A stretch of DNA of 64,000 nucleotides from Abscondita cerata. Its lineage: Eukaryota > Arthropoda > Insecta > Coleoptera > Lampyridae. Positions 21,318 to 32,680 of this stretch are shown here, piece after piece. Under the pieces are notes generated by a model. The model was given only the letters and a program-made list of their open reading frames with translations, ran no database searches and was not told the origin of the DNA. Location of the stretch: NCBI GenBank assembly GCA_030710515.1, contig JALBCR010002238.1, forward strand, positions 747,501 through 811,500. The letters are read 5' to 3'. A program made the translations under genes and the position numbers. The number at the start of each line of letters is the position of its first letter. Position 1 is the first letter of the stretch.

Positions 21318-22303
21318 TATACTTCGCAGGTTGTGCGCAACTGGATACAAGCAAATAACTTGGAGCTGTTACCCTGGCCAGCAAAAGCCCAGATTTTAAC
21401 ATTATCGAAAATGTTTGGGCTCGAATACTTGCTGTTATCCGAAGACAACAAGGGCCAAATTTTATACCAGTAAACCGTAATGCACTAATTGCAGCCATTG
21501 ATACCGCATGGGAAACGATTAATATTAATTATATTGATACCTTGATAGCGTCAATGAGCAGACGCCTCCAAGAATGTATCAATAATAATGGAGGTCACAC
21601 CCATTATTGATTTCTTATATTTATTTATATAGTAATACCTTTATTTAAAAAAAAAGTTTTCATTTAATTTTAAACTATAACTTGGTATCTTAATTATAAT
21701 TATGTAATAAATTCTTGTCAAAAAACTAAATATATACGTTGACAATAAGAATTGCCTTAGTTTTTATTTTCACTTTTTATATTAACTACAGAAAAAATGA
21801 AACGTCATAAAATATACATTTTGTAAGGACTAAATATTATGAATAGAGAGTTTAATGATTTTTTTTAATAACTTACAATAATTAGTAGGTTAGATTTATT
21901 TAAAAATAAGTAATAATCAGTCAACCCAAATAACCATGTTTAGTTTTTGATTTAATTTAAAAGTTATTGCTTGTAGACGTTTTTTAAATCAAAATTATTT
22001 CTAATTTTATTTTGTAAACATTTCCTAAACAAAATTTTGATTCGATAATTAATCGAGCTATGGTGTTTAATTAGCGATACCTTCAAATATATTCTTTAAA
22101 GAAAAAATTAAGTAAGCAACGTAAATTACCTATTTTCTAAAACGTGCTTAGTGTAATGATTCATTCTACAGTCCTTCTATAAGATAACCCCTGCTGAGAC
22201 TACCTGCTGTTAGAATTGTAAATGATACTCTTAAGCCCGCTTCACAATGTGCAAACTTTTGTTTACAGAAATTGTGGTGTCCAAGTTTTAAATTTCATGA
22301 GTG
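21318..22303. mobile_element. Tc1-like inverted copy, right arm (986 bp)
   Basis: Mirror image of 18884-19869, ending ...AATTTCATGAGTG followed by TA (22304-22305). The two arms appear to differ at only a few positions and have equal length, so the duplication is recent or homogenised. The N-terminal transposase part present next to the left arm is absent here. Confidence 0.92.
21330..21610 (+). pseudogene. Tc1-like transposase C-terminal half (right copy)
   Basis: Plus-strand translation gives AKSPDFNIIENVWARILAVI at about 21381-21440, the third catalytic block of Tc1 transposases (SPDxNxIENxW, where E is catalytic). It continues NRNALIAAIDTAWETIN and SMSRRLQECI, then NNNGGHTHY and the stop at 21608-21610. 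This is the normal C-terminal end of the family. The start and the first two Asp residues are missing. It is the inverted counterpart of the left-copy coding end. Confidence 0.88.
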
Positions 22304-23651
22304 TACTTGTTAGAGGATTGCTTCTGTCAACCCATTTTCTTAATCCTTACTTTCATGTAATGTAAAAAAATCATAGTTGTGTATTGATGTAAAAAGGTGT
22401 TGCAAATCAATATTTTAATATTAATTTATCTAAATTATAGAATAAGATAACATAGGAGATGAAAGGACCTATGAAGAAGATGACTACTTATGTTAACGAA
22501 ACCTTAGGAAAAATTCTAATCAAGTATTACTTTTGAACCGAATCTAAACAACACTAATTCCCGTAAACTGCTGGCTTATGCATGTTTAAATTCGTAGATG
22601 GCGACTGCATTGGTTAATCAACTTTAGATCAAAATAAGTTGTAGCTTTAAAACAAACAAAAGAAAAATTAATTTGTAAACAAAAATAAAATCTATCCACC
22701 GAACACGTCCACTTTGTTAGCCGGTGCATATTTGAATACTCGCATATTATTTAACGAATTAAATTTAATTGAACTGGAAAGCTTCAATGCAAATTTGAAA
22801 CAAATGCTACAAAATGACTCTGTATTTACCACAGTTAGTGTACTATTCAACAACATGATTCATTACTAAAATTAAACATTTCATTCATCATTTCTCATAT
22901 ACACCTAATTAATTGCAAATAGGTACGCTAATTCATAAGACTAATGACATAGTTCTAACGTATAAATAACTTAAAATAACTCATAAAAATAACAATAAAA
23001 ATATTTCAAGTATAACATCATTGCATGTAAGGTAAGTTGTACATTTAAGCAAAAATTATTATAATCATTAAAAGTGGAGAAATGTATGAAATATGAATTG
23101 TAAGTGAATGGCTGCCGCATTCTAACCGTTAATACTGTGCAAATTACCCTTTTTTACACGCAAAATGATTAACAACCTCACACTCGTTTTCGTACTTATG
23201 ATGAAAAAGTCGTTACCGACGATAAGGATAATTTCCAAACGCGTGTTCTATCAAGTACTCGCATTAATATTATGCAGTCGTTTGTGTACGTTTGTTAAAA
23301 GTTACGTATTTTGTATGAATATCAATTTTTTGTTGTTGGCACGGTATGGTAATGCTTTGGCGTTTTTACACGAAACGACTTATTAAATAAACAATTACTT
23401 TTTTTTGCTATGTAATTTAGATGTCATTTGAATATAGCCTAAATAGATTAAAATAAACGCCGTAGTGTTAGTAACCGCTTTACTTAGTGTTAATTCTATT
23501 TTTAATATAATTAGGAAAAATATTTTGTTTTACTATTCGAGATCGACATCGCTCGGTTAAAGTAAAGTAAAATACATCGTGTCCCGATATTCCATGTACA
23601 TAGAGCTACTGTAGATTTCTGAGACTAATATATGCCGTTTAATCCAAATTA
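22304..23651. other. No recognisable gene
   Basis: AT-rich flank of the Tc1 pair. The frame 23165-23386 is hydrophobic with no domain I can name. Confidence 0.45.
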
Positions 23652-23931
23652 CCTTGTCCAAAAGTTTTTCCGAAATACAGAGCGTCAAAGTTATTATTTT
23701 TATTAGTTTTTCTTGGATAATTTTCTTAATAGCTGTACTATTTGCACGAAATTATGTATTCGGTGGTTTTTTGGGACAAAAATTCGAAATCCGTTTGAAT
23801 TGAAATTCCTGTATGAAATTTTTATTTGTTTTTAATATTTTTGTACTCCAATTTCTTCTGGCACAAAAATGTATACTTAATAAATGTCGCTTCGAGCAAC
23901 AGTTTCTGAGATAATTGGATTTTTACTTTAT

Positions 23932-24362
23932 CTTTGACATAATTTTAATACTGTTATAATCAATTGTAAAAATATTAGCTTTGCCGATGATTTAAAAATC
24001 TTTAACGGAATTGATTCGCTGAATTTTCTACAACAAGATCTCGAAAAAGTTAACAAATGATGTTTACTTAATAAACTTGAGCTAAACATTTCCAAATGTA
24101 AAGTGATGTCGTTTACTAGAAAGAACTGTAATTTAATCACGTGTTTAGTTATAACATCAATGGTAAAGAAATAATTCGTTGAACAACCATAAAAGACTTG
24201 GGTATTTTATTTTATTGTAAGTTAACATTTGTTGAACACATTAATTTAATTGTATCTGACAGTTTAAGATTATATGGATTCATAATAAGAAATTGCCGAA
24301 ACTTTACTGTCTTAAAAGCTTTGAAAATTTATATTTGGCATTTAGTTTCGGGACTGATTCCA
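23932..24362 (+). pseudogene. Jockey-like LINE reverse transcriptase, central part
   Basis: Plus strand reads NTVIINCKNISFADDLKIF at about 23950-24000, the F-A-D-D catalytic box, then LEKVNK-stop-CLLNKLELNI and SKCKVMSFTRK, the classic LINE thumb-side block. After a frameshift it continues INGKEII, TIKDLG (about 24190) and FIIRNCRNFT (about 24280-24310). The frame breaks at about 24355 and resumes in the 26.46 kb fragment after two other insertions. Both catalytic Asp of the palm are kept, but stops make it inactive. Confidence 0.85.
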
Positions 24363-25060
24363 TAAATCGCAAAATAAACAAGATGTCTCGAGTTTTTAAA
24401 TTTATTATTCGAAGTATTCTCCTTCGCTTTAATATACTTCTTTTACAGCGATTCAAATGCGTGCTCTAGCCCCCAATGCTCGTGTCGAAACCGTTCTGAT
24501 GGTCTCTACATCTTCAAAAAAGCATCCTTTCAACTTCCACTTATACTTTGGAAACAAGGAGAAATCACACGGCGCCAAATCAAGTGAATACGGTGGGTGT
24601 TCCAATACACCAACTTGATTTTGGGCCAAAAACTAACGAACAATGATTGATTTGTGACTCGGCGCATTGACGTGCAACAAACACCATTACTCTGGATTGC
24701 GATAATCGGGTCGAGTACGACGGATTCTGGCCATTAAATGCTTTAAAACTTTAAGATAAAACGCGCCAGTTACCGTTTGATCAGTTAGAACGAATTGGTA
24801 TAGAATTGGTCTCCCTTCACGTTTGTCATCGTCTAGCGACACTCGGCCATCCAAGAAACGTTTGTGTCACAAAAAAACATTTGCTCGAGACAAACACTGA
24901 TCGCCGTATACTTGTTGCACCAATCGGAATGTTCCTGATGCACTTTTACCAAGTTTTGTTTTGAATTTAATGACCGCTCTTTGTTCCATGTTGGAATTTC
25001 AACGTCAGATCAAAAACAGTTTAGGGATAACTGTCACATCTTTGTTATTTGTCGACCAAA
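24363..25060 (-). pseudogene. Himar-like mariner transposase relic
   Basis: An ATG at 24989-24987 on the minus strand opens MEQRAVIKFKTKLGKSAS, then LVQQVYGDQCLSRANVF, a stop in place of the usual Glu/Trp, HKRFLDGRVSLDDDKREGRP. This is the paired-HTH start of mariner transposases. A deletion then joins it to VTGAFYLKVLKHLMARIRR. The C-terminal part reads HPPYSLDLAPCDFSLFPKYK with the third catalytic Asp (mariner D34D: YSPDLAPxDFxLFP). The middle segment with the first Asp is missing. It lies within the LINE relic and beside the RTE tail. TIRs of about 28 bp were not identified. Confidence 0.88.
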
Positions 25061-25064
25061 TGTA

Positions 25065-26445
25065 ATGAAATGAATGAATTAATGTAATGTAATGTAATGA
25101 AAAAGATAGAGAAAGGTTCAAGCTTTAAAATGCGCGTTCGAACACATAGATCTTCTTTTCATGCCGTCTTCTCATAGAAGGTTGGCGACCACATTTCTAA
25201 ATCTTTCTCTGTCTTTTGCAACATGGAACAGTTCTCCAACGCTGAGATTTGTCCATTCTCTAATGTTTCGGAGCCAGGATTTTTCTTTCTGCCGATACCC
25301 TTCTTCCCTCAATTCTGCCCTGCATAATATTTTGTAGCAGTAGATATTTGTCATTGCGTAATATGTGTCCTATGTAAGATGTTTTTCTTATCTTAATAAT
25401 TGTGAGCAGTTTTCGTTTTCGGCCGATGCGTCTTAACACTTCGTCGTTGATTATTCTGTCAGTCCAAGATATCTTCAGAATGCGCCTATAGAGCCACATC
25501 TCAAATGCTTCAAGCTTTTAATCACTTGAGCCTTTAGGGTCCAAGTCTCCACCCCGTACATCAACACTGACCACACATAACACTCCAAAAATCTTAATCT
25601 GATGTCAAGGTTCAGATTTCTGTTTGTAAACATTGTGAAATATTTCATAAATGCGTTTCGAGCCATTTCTATTCTGATCTTAATTTCCTGATCAGGATTC
25701 ATTTCAGAATTTATGACAGAGCCGAGATATTTGTATTTTTGGACCTGCTCTATTCGGTTTCCATTTAATGTGAGAATTGGGTTAATATTTGGGTTTTTGC
25801 TTATAACCATCATTTTAATTTTCTGCGTGTTTATAGTGAGTCCTACTTCTTCACAATCTCGACTGACTCTTTCCAACAGGGTTTGAAGATCTTCTGCTTT
25901 CTCCGCCATTATAGCAGTATCATCGGCGAATCTTAGATTGTTAATCAATGTCCCTCCAATGTTTACTCCCTCAGGTCTCTCGTAAAGTGCCTTTTGAAAT
26001 ACAGACTGAGAGTAGAGATTGAACAGTTGTGGAGATAGAACGCAGTCCTGACGAACTCCTTTTGAATCTCGACTTCATCAGTTTCGATGTCTTCAACTCG
26101 AACTACTGCCATTTGATTGTAATAGATATTTTTATTAATTGTATATCACTTGGGTCCAATTTGATGCTCTTTAAGTTCTTTATGAGTTTGTCGTGTTGAA
26201 CTTTATCAAAGGCCTTTTGAAGTCAATGAAACAGATGTACACATCTTTGTTGTATTCTCTACATTTCTGTAGCAGTACTGTGATAGCAAATAAAGCTTTT
26301 TAGTTCCTAAACCTTCTCTAAAGCCAAACTGCATTTCATCCAGTTGTTCCTCGCATTTTCGATATATTCTCTGTTGGATAGATAGCGCTATTATTTGCTG
26401 AGATATGGTTTGTGTCTCGAAACTTAATGGACGCACGTGTATATC
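25065..26445 (-). pseudogene. RTE-like LINE reverse transcriptase, 3' half
   Basis: Minus-strand frames run in order: RKCEEQLDEMQFGFREGLGT (about 26380-26310); FDKVQHDKL-like palm start (about 26220); VRVEDIETDEVEIQK; the motif equivalent to GVRQDCVLSP after a frameshift (about 26050); NNLRFADDTAIMAEKAEDL (25943-25890, FADD box). Then come KYKYLGSVINSEMNPDQEI, YGVETWTLKA (about 25545) and MWLYRRILKISWTDR (25499-25455). The C-terminal end KDRERFRNVVANL lies near 25180. This order and wording match the RTE-type endonuclease-reverse transcriptases common in insects. The endonuclease part is missing (5' truncation). The tail is a (CATTA)n run at 25069-25102. It has at least three frameshifts. Confidence 0.88.
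25066..25104. repeat. (TAATG)n short tandem repeat, probable RTE tail
   Basis: Irregular TAATG/GAATGAAT units at the 3' end of the minus-strand RTE relic, as expected for RTE elements, which end in short microsatellites instead of poly-A. Confidence 0.65.
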
Positions 26446-26454
26446 CGATCTAAA

Positions 26455-26997
26455 TTAGAATAAGGTGCGCTACTATAGAATCCATGTTATCTGACTCATA
26501 AACTAGCAATTGAACGTGTGAAGAAAAAAATTATAAAATTCTTTCTCTATAAATTGAATGGTAACTTTCTACGTATTGGTACAGATTATAATTGTTTGCT
26601 GAAAAATCTGAATTGCAAAGTTTGTAAACTTGTAGGATATGCTTGTCCATGAAATTTTTGTATTACTTAATCAATCACAGATTAGACTGTTTGTAGCTGT
26701 TATCAGTTGCCGACGACAATTCCCAGGATATCGTCAAGGCATGAATTAGTCTTCTACTGTTCAAATGTAAGCACCGATGTAATTTTGAAATCTCCCATTT
26801 ATTATGGACGTAAGAACTACAACAAAGTTTTTGTGATATTTACCTGTTATCTGTTATTTACACATGTCTATTCATATATTATTATTATACTTTATTTTGT
26901 TATACGTGTACACCTCAAAATGTAATGTTTAACCATTATTTATAAGTTTTGTTATGTACAAATTGTTCTTTAATTGGGTATATGTTGGGCAACAAAG

Positions 26998-27043
<46 letters not shown>

Positions 27044-27045
27044 TA
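26455..27045 (+). mobile_element. Jockey-like LINE 3' end with (ATT)n tail
   Basis: Continuation of the 23932-24362 relic. YLTHKLAIERVKKKIIKF at about 26490-26545, then LNGNFLRIGTDYNCLLKNLN, and at 26730-26815 RHELVFYCSNVSTDVILKSP. These are the C-terminal lines of jockey/CR1-like ORF2. The 3' UTR ends TTGTTATGTACAAATTG...GGGCAACAAAGAG, followed by a tract of ATT units at about 27000-27042. The same 3' pattern is seen on the minus strand at 2.07 kb. Confidence 0.82.
26999..27043. repeat. (ATT)n microsatellite
   Basis: About fourteen uninterrupted ATT units forming the tail of the LINE just upstream. The purity suggests replication slippage after insertion. Confidence 0.95.
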
Positions 27046-27116
27046 AACATTTGAAAGTTTCATTAATGAGTATTCATCCCGCCCAAATCACGCCAGTGTT
27101 TTAAGTCTAGATTATT

Positions 27117-27985
27117 ATGGAATACATTTTTAAAGAACAAATTGGAATTATTTTAGTAATGGTAATGGCCGTGAGAGTGCTTTTGTATACCACGAGAGAT
27201 TTTCGCATTGTCGAATTCTGAACCACCAGACTTTTTCGAAAATTGAGAGACGACTTCAAGAAAATGGACAATTTAAGCCGAATAGGAATAATGCTGGGCA
27301 GTATCGACAAGTCAGAACACCCGATGTTAAAGAGGAAATCCTTCAGCTTGTACACAATTAATTTGATCGTTAGAGAACAACTAAAACACCCCTATTACAT
27401 ACATTCCAGGAACTCATACCTCCCGATCCTGACTCCTGCTTGTAATTTTTACTAATTATACAATTACGAACGAAGCACGTTTTACCGGTTGTGATATAAC
27501 AAATTCAGATAATAATCATGTTATGCTGAAGAAAACCTACATACTGTGGAAAGCAGACATTTTCAATGGGAATTCAATATTAATGTCTGGCTGGGATTTG
27601 TCTACAACTTTTTGATCGGACCGTTTACATTGCCTGTGCTAGTTACTTAAATTTCATCCGTGAACCTATGTTTGAATTACTTAATCATTTACCTATTAAT
27701 TTACGTCACTACATGTTTTCCATGCATGATGGAGCACCACCACATTTTGCGCATAATGTTAAGCCTTTTTTAAATAGCCATTACCCAGAAAAATGGATTG
27801 GTAAATGTGAAGAAGTGAAGAAGGAGGAGTGCGTTGAAAACGCAAGTGTATCAAGTTCGAATCGACATCATTGAGCAATTGTAGAATAAGATTGAGAATG
27901 GTGCTAACTCTTTGCAAGATGAAGCCATTTTAAAGAGGGTGCATTTCAATTTTTTGCGTCGGATCAATTGTGCATAAACGAAGAT
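27117..27985 (+). pseudogene. Degenerate transposase with DUF4817-like start and HDGAPPHF block
   Basis: ATG at 27117 opens MEYIFKEQIGIILV. After frame changes it gives FSHCRILNHQTFSKIERRLQ and NGQFKPNRNNAGQYRQVRTP, the HTH-type N-terminus typical of insect DUF4817 transposases. Downstream come NEARFTGCDITNS (about 27460; first Asp position changed to Asn), FLIGPF-like sequence, then MHDGAPPHFAHNVKPFLNSH (27722-27780; second catalytic Asp present) and YPEKWIG. The usual SPDLTPLDF block is replaced by a deletion. The C-terminus NGANSLQDEAILKRVHFNF is recognisable near 27900-27960. Many stops. It belongs to the 23652-28565 TIR element. Confidence 0.82.
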
Positions 27986-28652
27986 TCTGATTATCTTTTT
28001 TTCTTTATTTTTTATCTTCTTGGCCAGTTTCCTTTTACATTATTTCTGTTGTTGGCCCTTTGGTCTTCAAATTTATTATTTTTGTTTGTCCGTTGGTCTT
28101 TCAATTAATATTTGTTGTTTGCCCGTTGACCTTAAAACACGTTCAATTATAAATTTGGATTAGTGCTAAGCCTGGATAAAGTGTGAAAGAAAGCAATCGC
28201 TAATTTGTCTATTTAATGAAAGAGAAAGCAATAATCTAATTATCTCAAAAACTGTTGCTCGGAGCGACATTTATTAATTATACCTTTTTGGGACAGTCGA
28301 AGTTGGAGTATAAAAATATTCAAATAAAAATTTCATACAGGAGGGCAGAAGAAAATTAGGACACTTTAAATGTAAAAAAGGTGATGTAGAAGGGGCCCAT
28401 TGCAATTTACCTAAAAAATTGAGAACGTATTTCAAATTCCCATCCCAAAAAACGAAAGAGTATTCAATTTCATGGAAATAGTACAGCTATTAAAAAAATT
28501 ATCCAGGAAAAACAAATAATAACTTCGACGGTCTGTATTTCAAAAACTATCAACTTTTGGACCATGGTATTTTTTTCTAATTATATTAAAAAGTTGACAA
28601 AAGAAAATGGCAAAAAATTCAAATATAAACCAAAATTTACTACTCAATTTTT

Positions 28653-29307
28653 TATACAGGGTAAACCCTGCATCAAGCCCAAAATTTTAAGCGAAAAAGT
28701 CCAAATAACATATGGGCGGAAACGTATCGTTTTCACACAATTTCCAAAAATATCGCAATAGTTTCCTCTCTGTCTCACTCATTTGTTGAGCGTAAGCAAG
28801 ACAGAGAAAAAAGGTCGTGCTCGAACGAACGTTTTCACGCGTCGTTTGCGAATGAGACATTTCGTGGTGTACGCCTTCGATGTAAACAAACTTTGGACAG
28901 TTCCATGTGACGGGTGTTAGATTTTGTCGCGTCAAGCTGTCGAATTGGGAGAAAAAAAAAAAGCAGAGCCGAGTAGTTGTCGGTCGTGGGGAAGTAAACT
29001 CGCATCAAGGCGGTTACAGTCGAGCACGCTGTCCACTTATTTATCGCGCTTACTTTTAAATAGGCTGTTCGTAGCGAGTCGAGTGAGGCAACCAGCTACA
29101 TTCGGTTGCAGCTCGCAGTTATCGACCTTCAAACTAGAGAGGCAATTCAAATGTTGCGCGCTTAGCGCTCATTGGCCAGCGATATTTTTGGGAATTGTGT
29201 GAAAACGGTACGTTTGCTACCATATATTATTTGGACTTTTTCGCTTAGAATTTTGGACTTGATGCAGGGTTTTCGGATGTAAAAATAAACTCGGGACACT
29301 CTGTATA
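28653..29307. mobile_element. 655 bp foldback element with TATACAGGGT end
   Basis: The left end TATACAGGGT-AAACCCTGCATC pairs with the right end GATGCAGGGTTT...GGGACACTCTGTATA; the left arm lacks about 30 bp just inside its tip. Inner arms match well (CAAAATTTTAAGCGAAAAAG, TGGGCGGAAACG, TTTTCACACAATTTCC, against 29177-29275). The interior (about 28760-29175) is clearly more GC-rich than its surroundings and carries CGAACGAACG/GAGTCGAGTGAGG-type repeats. No transposase is encoded; a plus frame at 28924-29202 has no recognised domain. It abuts the end of the 4.9 kb element. Confidence 0.8.
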
Positions 29308-30013
29308 AAATTAATTTTGTAAAACCTCATTTTATAGAGTTTTTAATTTTTAACCATTTTTGATTATATATTGTCTTGTTTCACCATGCATCCAATTGAA
29401 ATTAGTTTCGGTCTACCACAGACCTTTATTAAGTTTTAAATCGACGAATATAATGTGGCAGATTTAGAAAACGGTATGTAATCGAATTTAATCTTACATT
29501 ATGTAAGTGTATTTTAATTTGGTTTAATTTGTTTAATAACTTCACATTACATGCTTTCTAATATTCGTTAACCTAGTAGCCCCACATTGAAAATCGAATC
29601 CGGATAGATGACCACAAGTTTCAGATACAGTTTGTTTTGAAGAAGCAGAATAATAAGTTGTGGTATGAAAGTGTTAAATGCGTTCGTTTTTCATCGGATC
29701 AATTAGGCAATAAAATTCGATTATGAAAACGTACTTAAAATAAACAATTTAAAAATATACTTATTTCACAAACTAATTACAAAATAAAAAACAACCACGT
29801 AACAATAATTGTTGTAACAACATCTCCACCAATATCAATTTTACAAAAAGTTAAGGGAGAAAAGTTGTTGGAAATTCTATTTTTTGAACCATTTTTATTT
29901 TCGCTTATCGAGGCGATGTGGAGTTCTGCAGTAAACGCTTGTTTATTCTCTTTATCATAGGCTTCTTTGAACTGATCTGACTTATTAGAAAAGTGAACAA
30001 ACTGATAATAAGT
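29308..30013. other. No recognisable gene
   Basis: AT-rich. The stretch ATCTCCACCAATATCAATTTTACA (about 29822-29845) resembles ATCTCCAAGAATATCAATTATACA at about 45.22 kb, hinting at a dispersed repeat shared between the two sites. Confidence 0.4.
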
Positions 30014-30247
30014 AAAATGTGTGTCTTGCGACATCTCGTGTTAAAATGGACACGTGTAAATAGGATAAACTAAGTAAATGCCAACAGTTATCTGTAAAGA
30101 CTTGTGTGTGTTAAAGTGCACGGCGCCATCTAAGTGATGGTTTTAATGCTTAAAACAACACGTGAGTCGATAAAGCCAAGATAACTTGTACAGAAGCATA
30201 CAAGTCTTTACAGTTAACTGTTGGCAATTACTTAGTTCAAACTGATA
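30014..30247. repeat. Third, diverged copy of the 202 bp repeat, with foldback arm
   Basis: Begins AAAATGTGTGTCTTGCGACA and ends ...CTTGTACAGAAGCAT, following the 12064/12391 unit with roughly one change in four or five bases. A GGCGCCATCTAAG segment matches TTCGCTATCTAAG in the other copies. Unlike them it is followed by ACAAGTCTTTACAGTTAACT to 30247, an inverted copy of 30062-30108, so the unit ends in a hairpin. Confidence 0.75.
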
Positions 30248-32445
30248 ATCTTAGATATGTTAAATAATTTGAGGTATTCATTTGAACTTAAGCTCTACCA
30301 TTGTATGCAAGTGGATGGAAAACAATTTGAACATTTATTGAATGAAGGGAGATTATTATTTTGTAATCGTAGACGTCTTCAATACATTAGTTATAAAAAC
30401 CCTGTGATAAAGAGAATAAAATAAATTTTGTCTTATTTATCTGTATTAATTTATTGTTTCTGTAGCTGCAGTAAAGGGTACTTGAGAGACAATATAAAAA
30501 ACGTTGCATTGCTTTGACGATGCTGTAAGTTCGAAAAAAACTATTTTAAAAACAAAATCGTTAAAGGGATGCTTACTCCTCTCTAAGAGATGATTATTAA
30601 AGATTGAAAGTTCCTCTCAGTTTTGTTCTTTACAATCAGATAGTCTTCCCAGTTATGTCACAGAGTTCATTTGTAATGGCCAACTTGACCTCAACGACAT
30701 TAGTCTGTTAGAACATCTTATATTATCCAAACGCTATCCTACAAATTCAATTGAAACATATTGCACTACAAGTGATGACCTAAGCTTCTAAACAAATAGT
30801 ACCAGACCCTTTATTCTCTATTATGATTTTTAAAGGGCTGACTATTTTATTTTGAGCAAATTTTTCTCCTTTCTGGTTTTTCCGTAATTTACTCCACAAC
30901 CTTTTAGTTTGGACACCTTGTATAAGTAGGGATAGATTCTGCAAAAGCTTGGAATTGACATGCGCTGTAGTTTATATTTTTTGTTGCTGGGACAGTAAAT
31001 TATTTAAAGTTATTTTTGCCATAAAAAATTAGTTGATCAACTTCTTTCCTGCTTATAAAGTTCATAATTTTTATCCAAATCATTTCGGCCAGAATACTCA
31101 TAGTTACTATTATTACAATCATCAAACCATATGTATCTTATTTTTCTGCTAGGCCCCTTCATTATACTCCACACTAATTATCAGCAAAACCTTCTTAACT
31201 GTAGAGATAGTAGGTCAAAATGACGGATAACAATTTTAGGTCAATGTAACTCCAAAATTAATACTCAGATAAACGTTAAAATTGATGTTGTGTGTAGATA
31301 AGTATACTTGGTGTAATTTAAGACTTTTATCTAGCAGTTACAGCCTCTTGCACTGGTTCAAAACCATCAATTAACATACATTAAAAATAATTTGTAGAAA
31401 TCTGTAGTTAGTCAGATGCCGGCTAGAATTCATCAAAATGCGAAAAAGTTATTCGCATTTGTAACGCAACATATTGAATTCTTGTCAACCGAATAAACCA
31501 GTAACCAATAATAATTGCGGAATCACAAACGGAACTTACATTACGCGTTTCACTTGTTTGAGGCACATCAGTTAGATAGATTGAAAGAAAGTCTACAATC
31601 ACCAGCAATAAATACAGAATTTTTAATGAAAATTTGAGAGAGTCTATGTAATAGAATATTGTTTAACACGGAGGAAGAGTGACGCGCCCTTGGTTACCAG
31701 TCGAACGAAGTGAGACCCATAACAAAGGGCAAACTATGAAAAGTACCGTTTTCTCCAAACAAAATGAGCATTTTTTTCCCCACATGTCGGTAAATTACTG
31801 CAAAACATTTAATTTTTAATTGAATACATTTTTTTAAATTTTATAGTGTTTCGGTATGAGTTACTTGTATAGTAACGTAGCTGTTACATAAACACTGTCA
31901 TCTGTAGTATTTGTTTAAAATTACATTGATGTTAATGGGTTTGTATGTTGCTATGTAACACTTTTCTTACCGCCCGCGGAAAGTGAAAAGTAAAAACTCT
32001 GACAAAGAAAAAAATTTAACTTCACAGACATTACTAAATTAAAAAGTGTAATATTTTATTAGGGATCAATACTTTCTATGACGAGTTTTTTAAGTTTACC
32101 TAACTATAGACGAGTCATAAAAGTTGCTTTACTCCCAATAAAACATGCTATTTTTACTTCAAACGTCTTTAACATACAGAAGAGAGAAAAAGTTGCTATA
32201 AATTTATTATAAGGTATATTGTTTAATATCAAAACACACTTATCGTTTGATTTAAAATTATCTGTTGTCCGCTCAGACCGGTAGTAAAAGTACTTTTAAT
32301 TCAGCTGCTAAGAGCAACCGGCTGTTTACAGAAAATAACAATTTTAGCGTCAAAAATAGTAGATAACAGTTCACTGGGAATTGTAACCTCTAACTAATGA
32401 AGGTAGTGGGGTAGTAAAAAAACTAATGTCCTCCGCATTTGCCCA
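30248..32445. other. No recognisable gene
   Basis: About 2.2 kb AT-rich. A 42-codon minus frame near 31160-31040 (MKGPSRKIRYIWFDDCNN...) and a minus frame at 31423-31608 are unassigned. Nothing else could be supported. Confidence 0.45.
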
Positions 32446-32450
32446 TTTCT

Positions 32451-32506
<56 letters not shown>

Positions 32507-32536
32507 TTTTTTTTTTTTTTTTAATTTTTTTTACCT

Positions 32537-32590
<54 letters not shown>

Positions 32591-32680
32591 TTTTCAATTT
32601 CAAAATTTTTTTTTTTTTTTTTTTTTTTTTAATTAATACAAATAATTTTTTCCCCATTTTTTTTTTTTGTTTTTTTTTTT
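32446..32680. repeat. Long interrupted poly-T tract
   Basis: More than 200 bp of almost pure T broken by a few A and AATTTTTT/CCTTCAA islands. Frames through it are artefactual poly-Phe/poly-Lys. The length may be collapsed or inflated in the assembly. It could be the reverse-strand poly-A of a retroposed sequence that has since expanded. Confidence 0.95.

Larger units (their letters stand above)
23652..28565. mobile_element. 4.9 kb long-TIR element, split by nested insertions
   Basis: The left arm about 23652-23921 (GTCCAAAAG..., CTTGGATAATTTTCTTAATA, AGCTGTACTATT, ATAAATGTCGCTTCGAGCAAC) and the right arm about 28232-28565 are inverted copies with many substitutions. A degenerate plus-strand transposase (27117-27985) belongs to it. 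The interior also holds a LINE fragment (23932-24362 plus 26455-27045), itself interrupted by a mariner relic and an RTE-like relic. Removing those would leave an element of about 1.8 kb, reasonable for an IS630/Tc1/mariner-type element with long TIRs. Confidence 0.75.

Noticed and set aside
32394..32657. Long poly-Lys / poly-Phe reading frames on both strands
   Set aside because: Direct translation of the poly-T tract; not coding.
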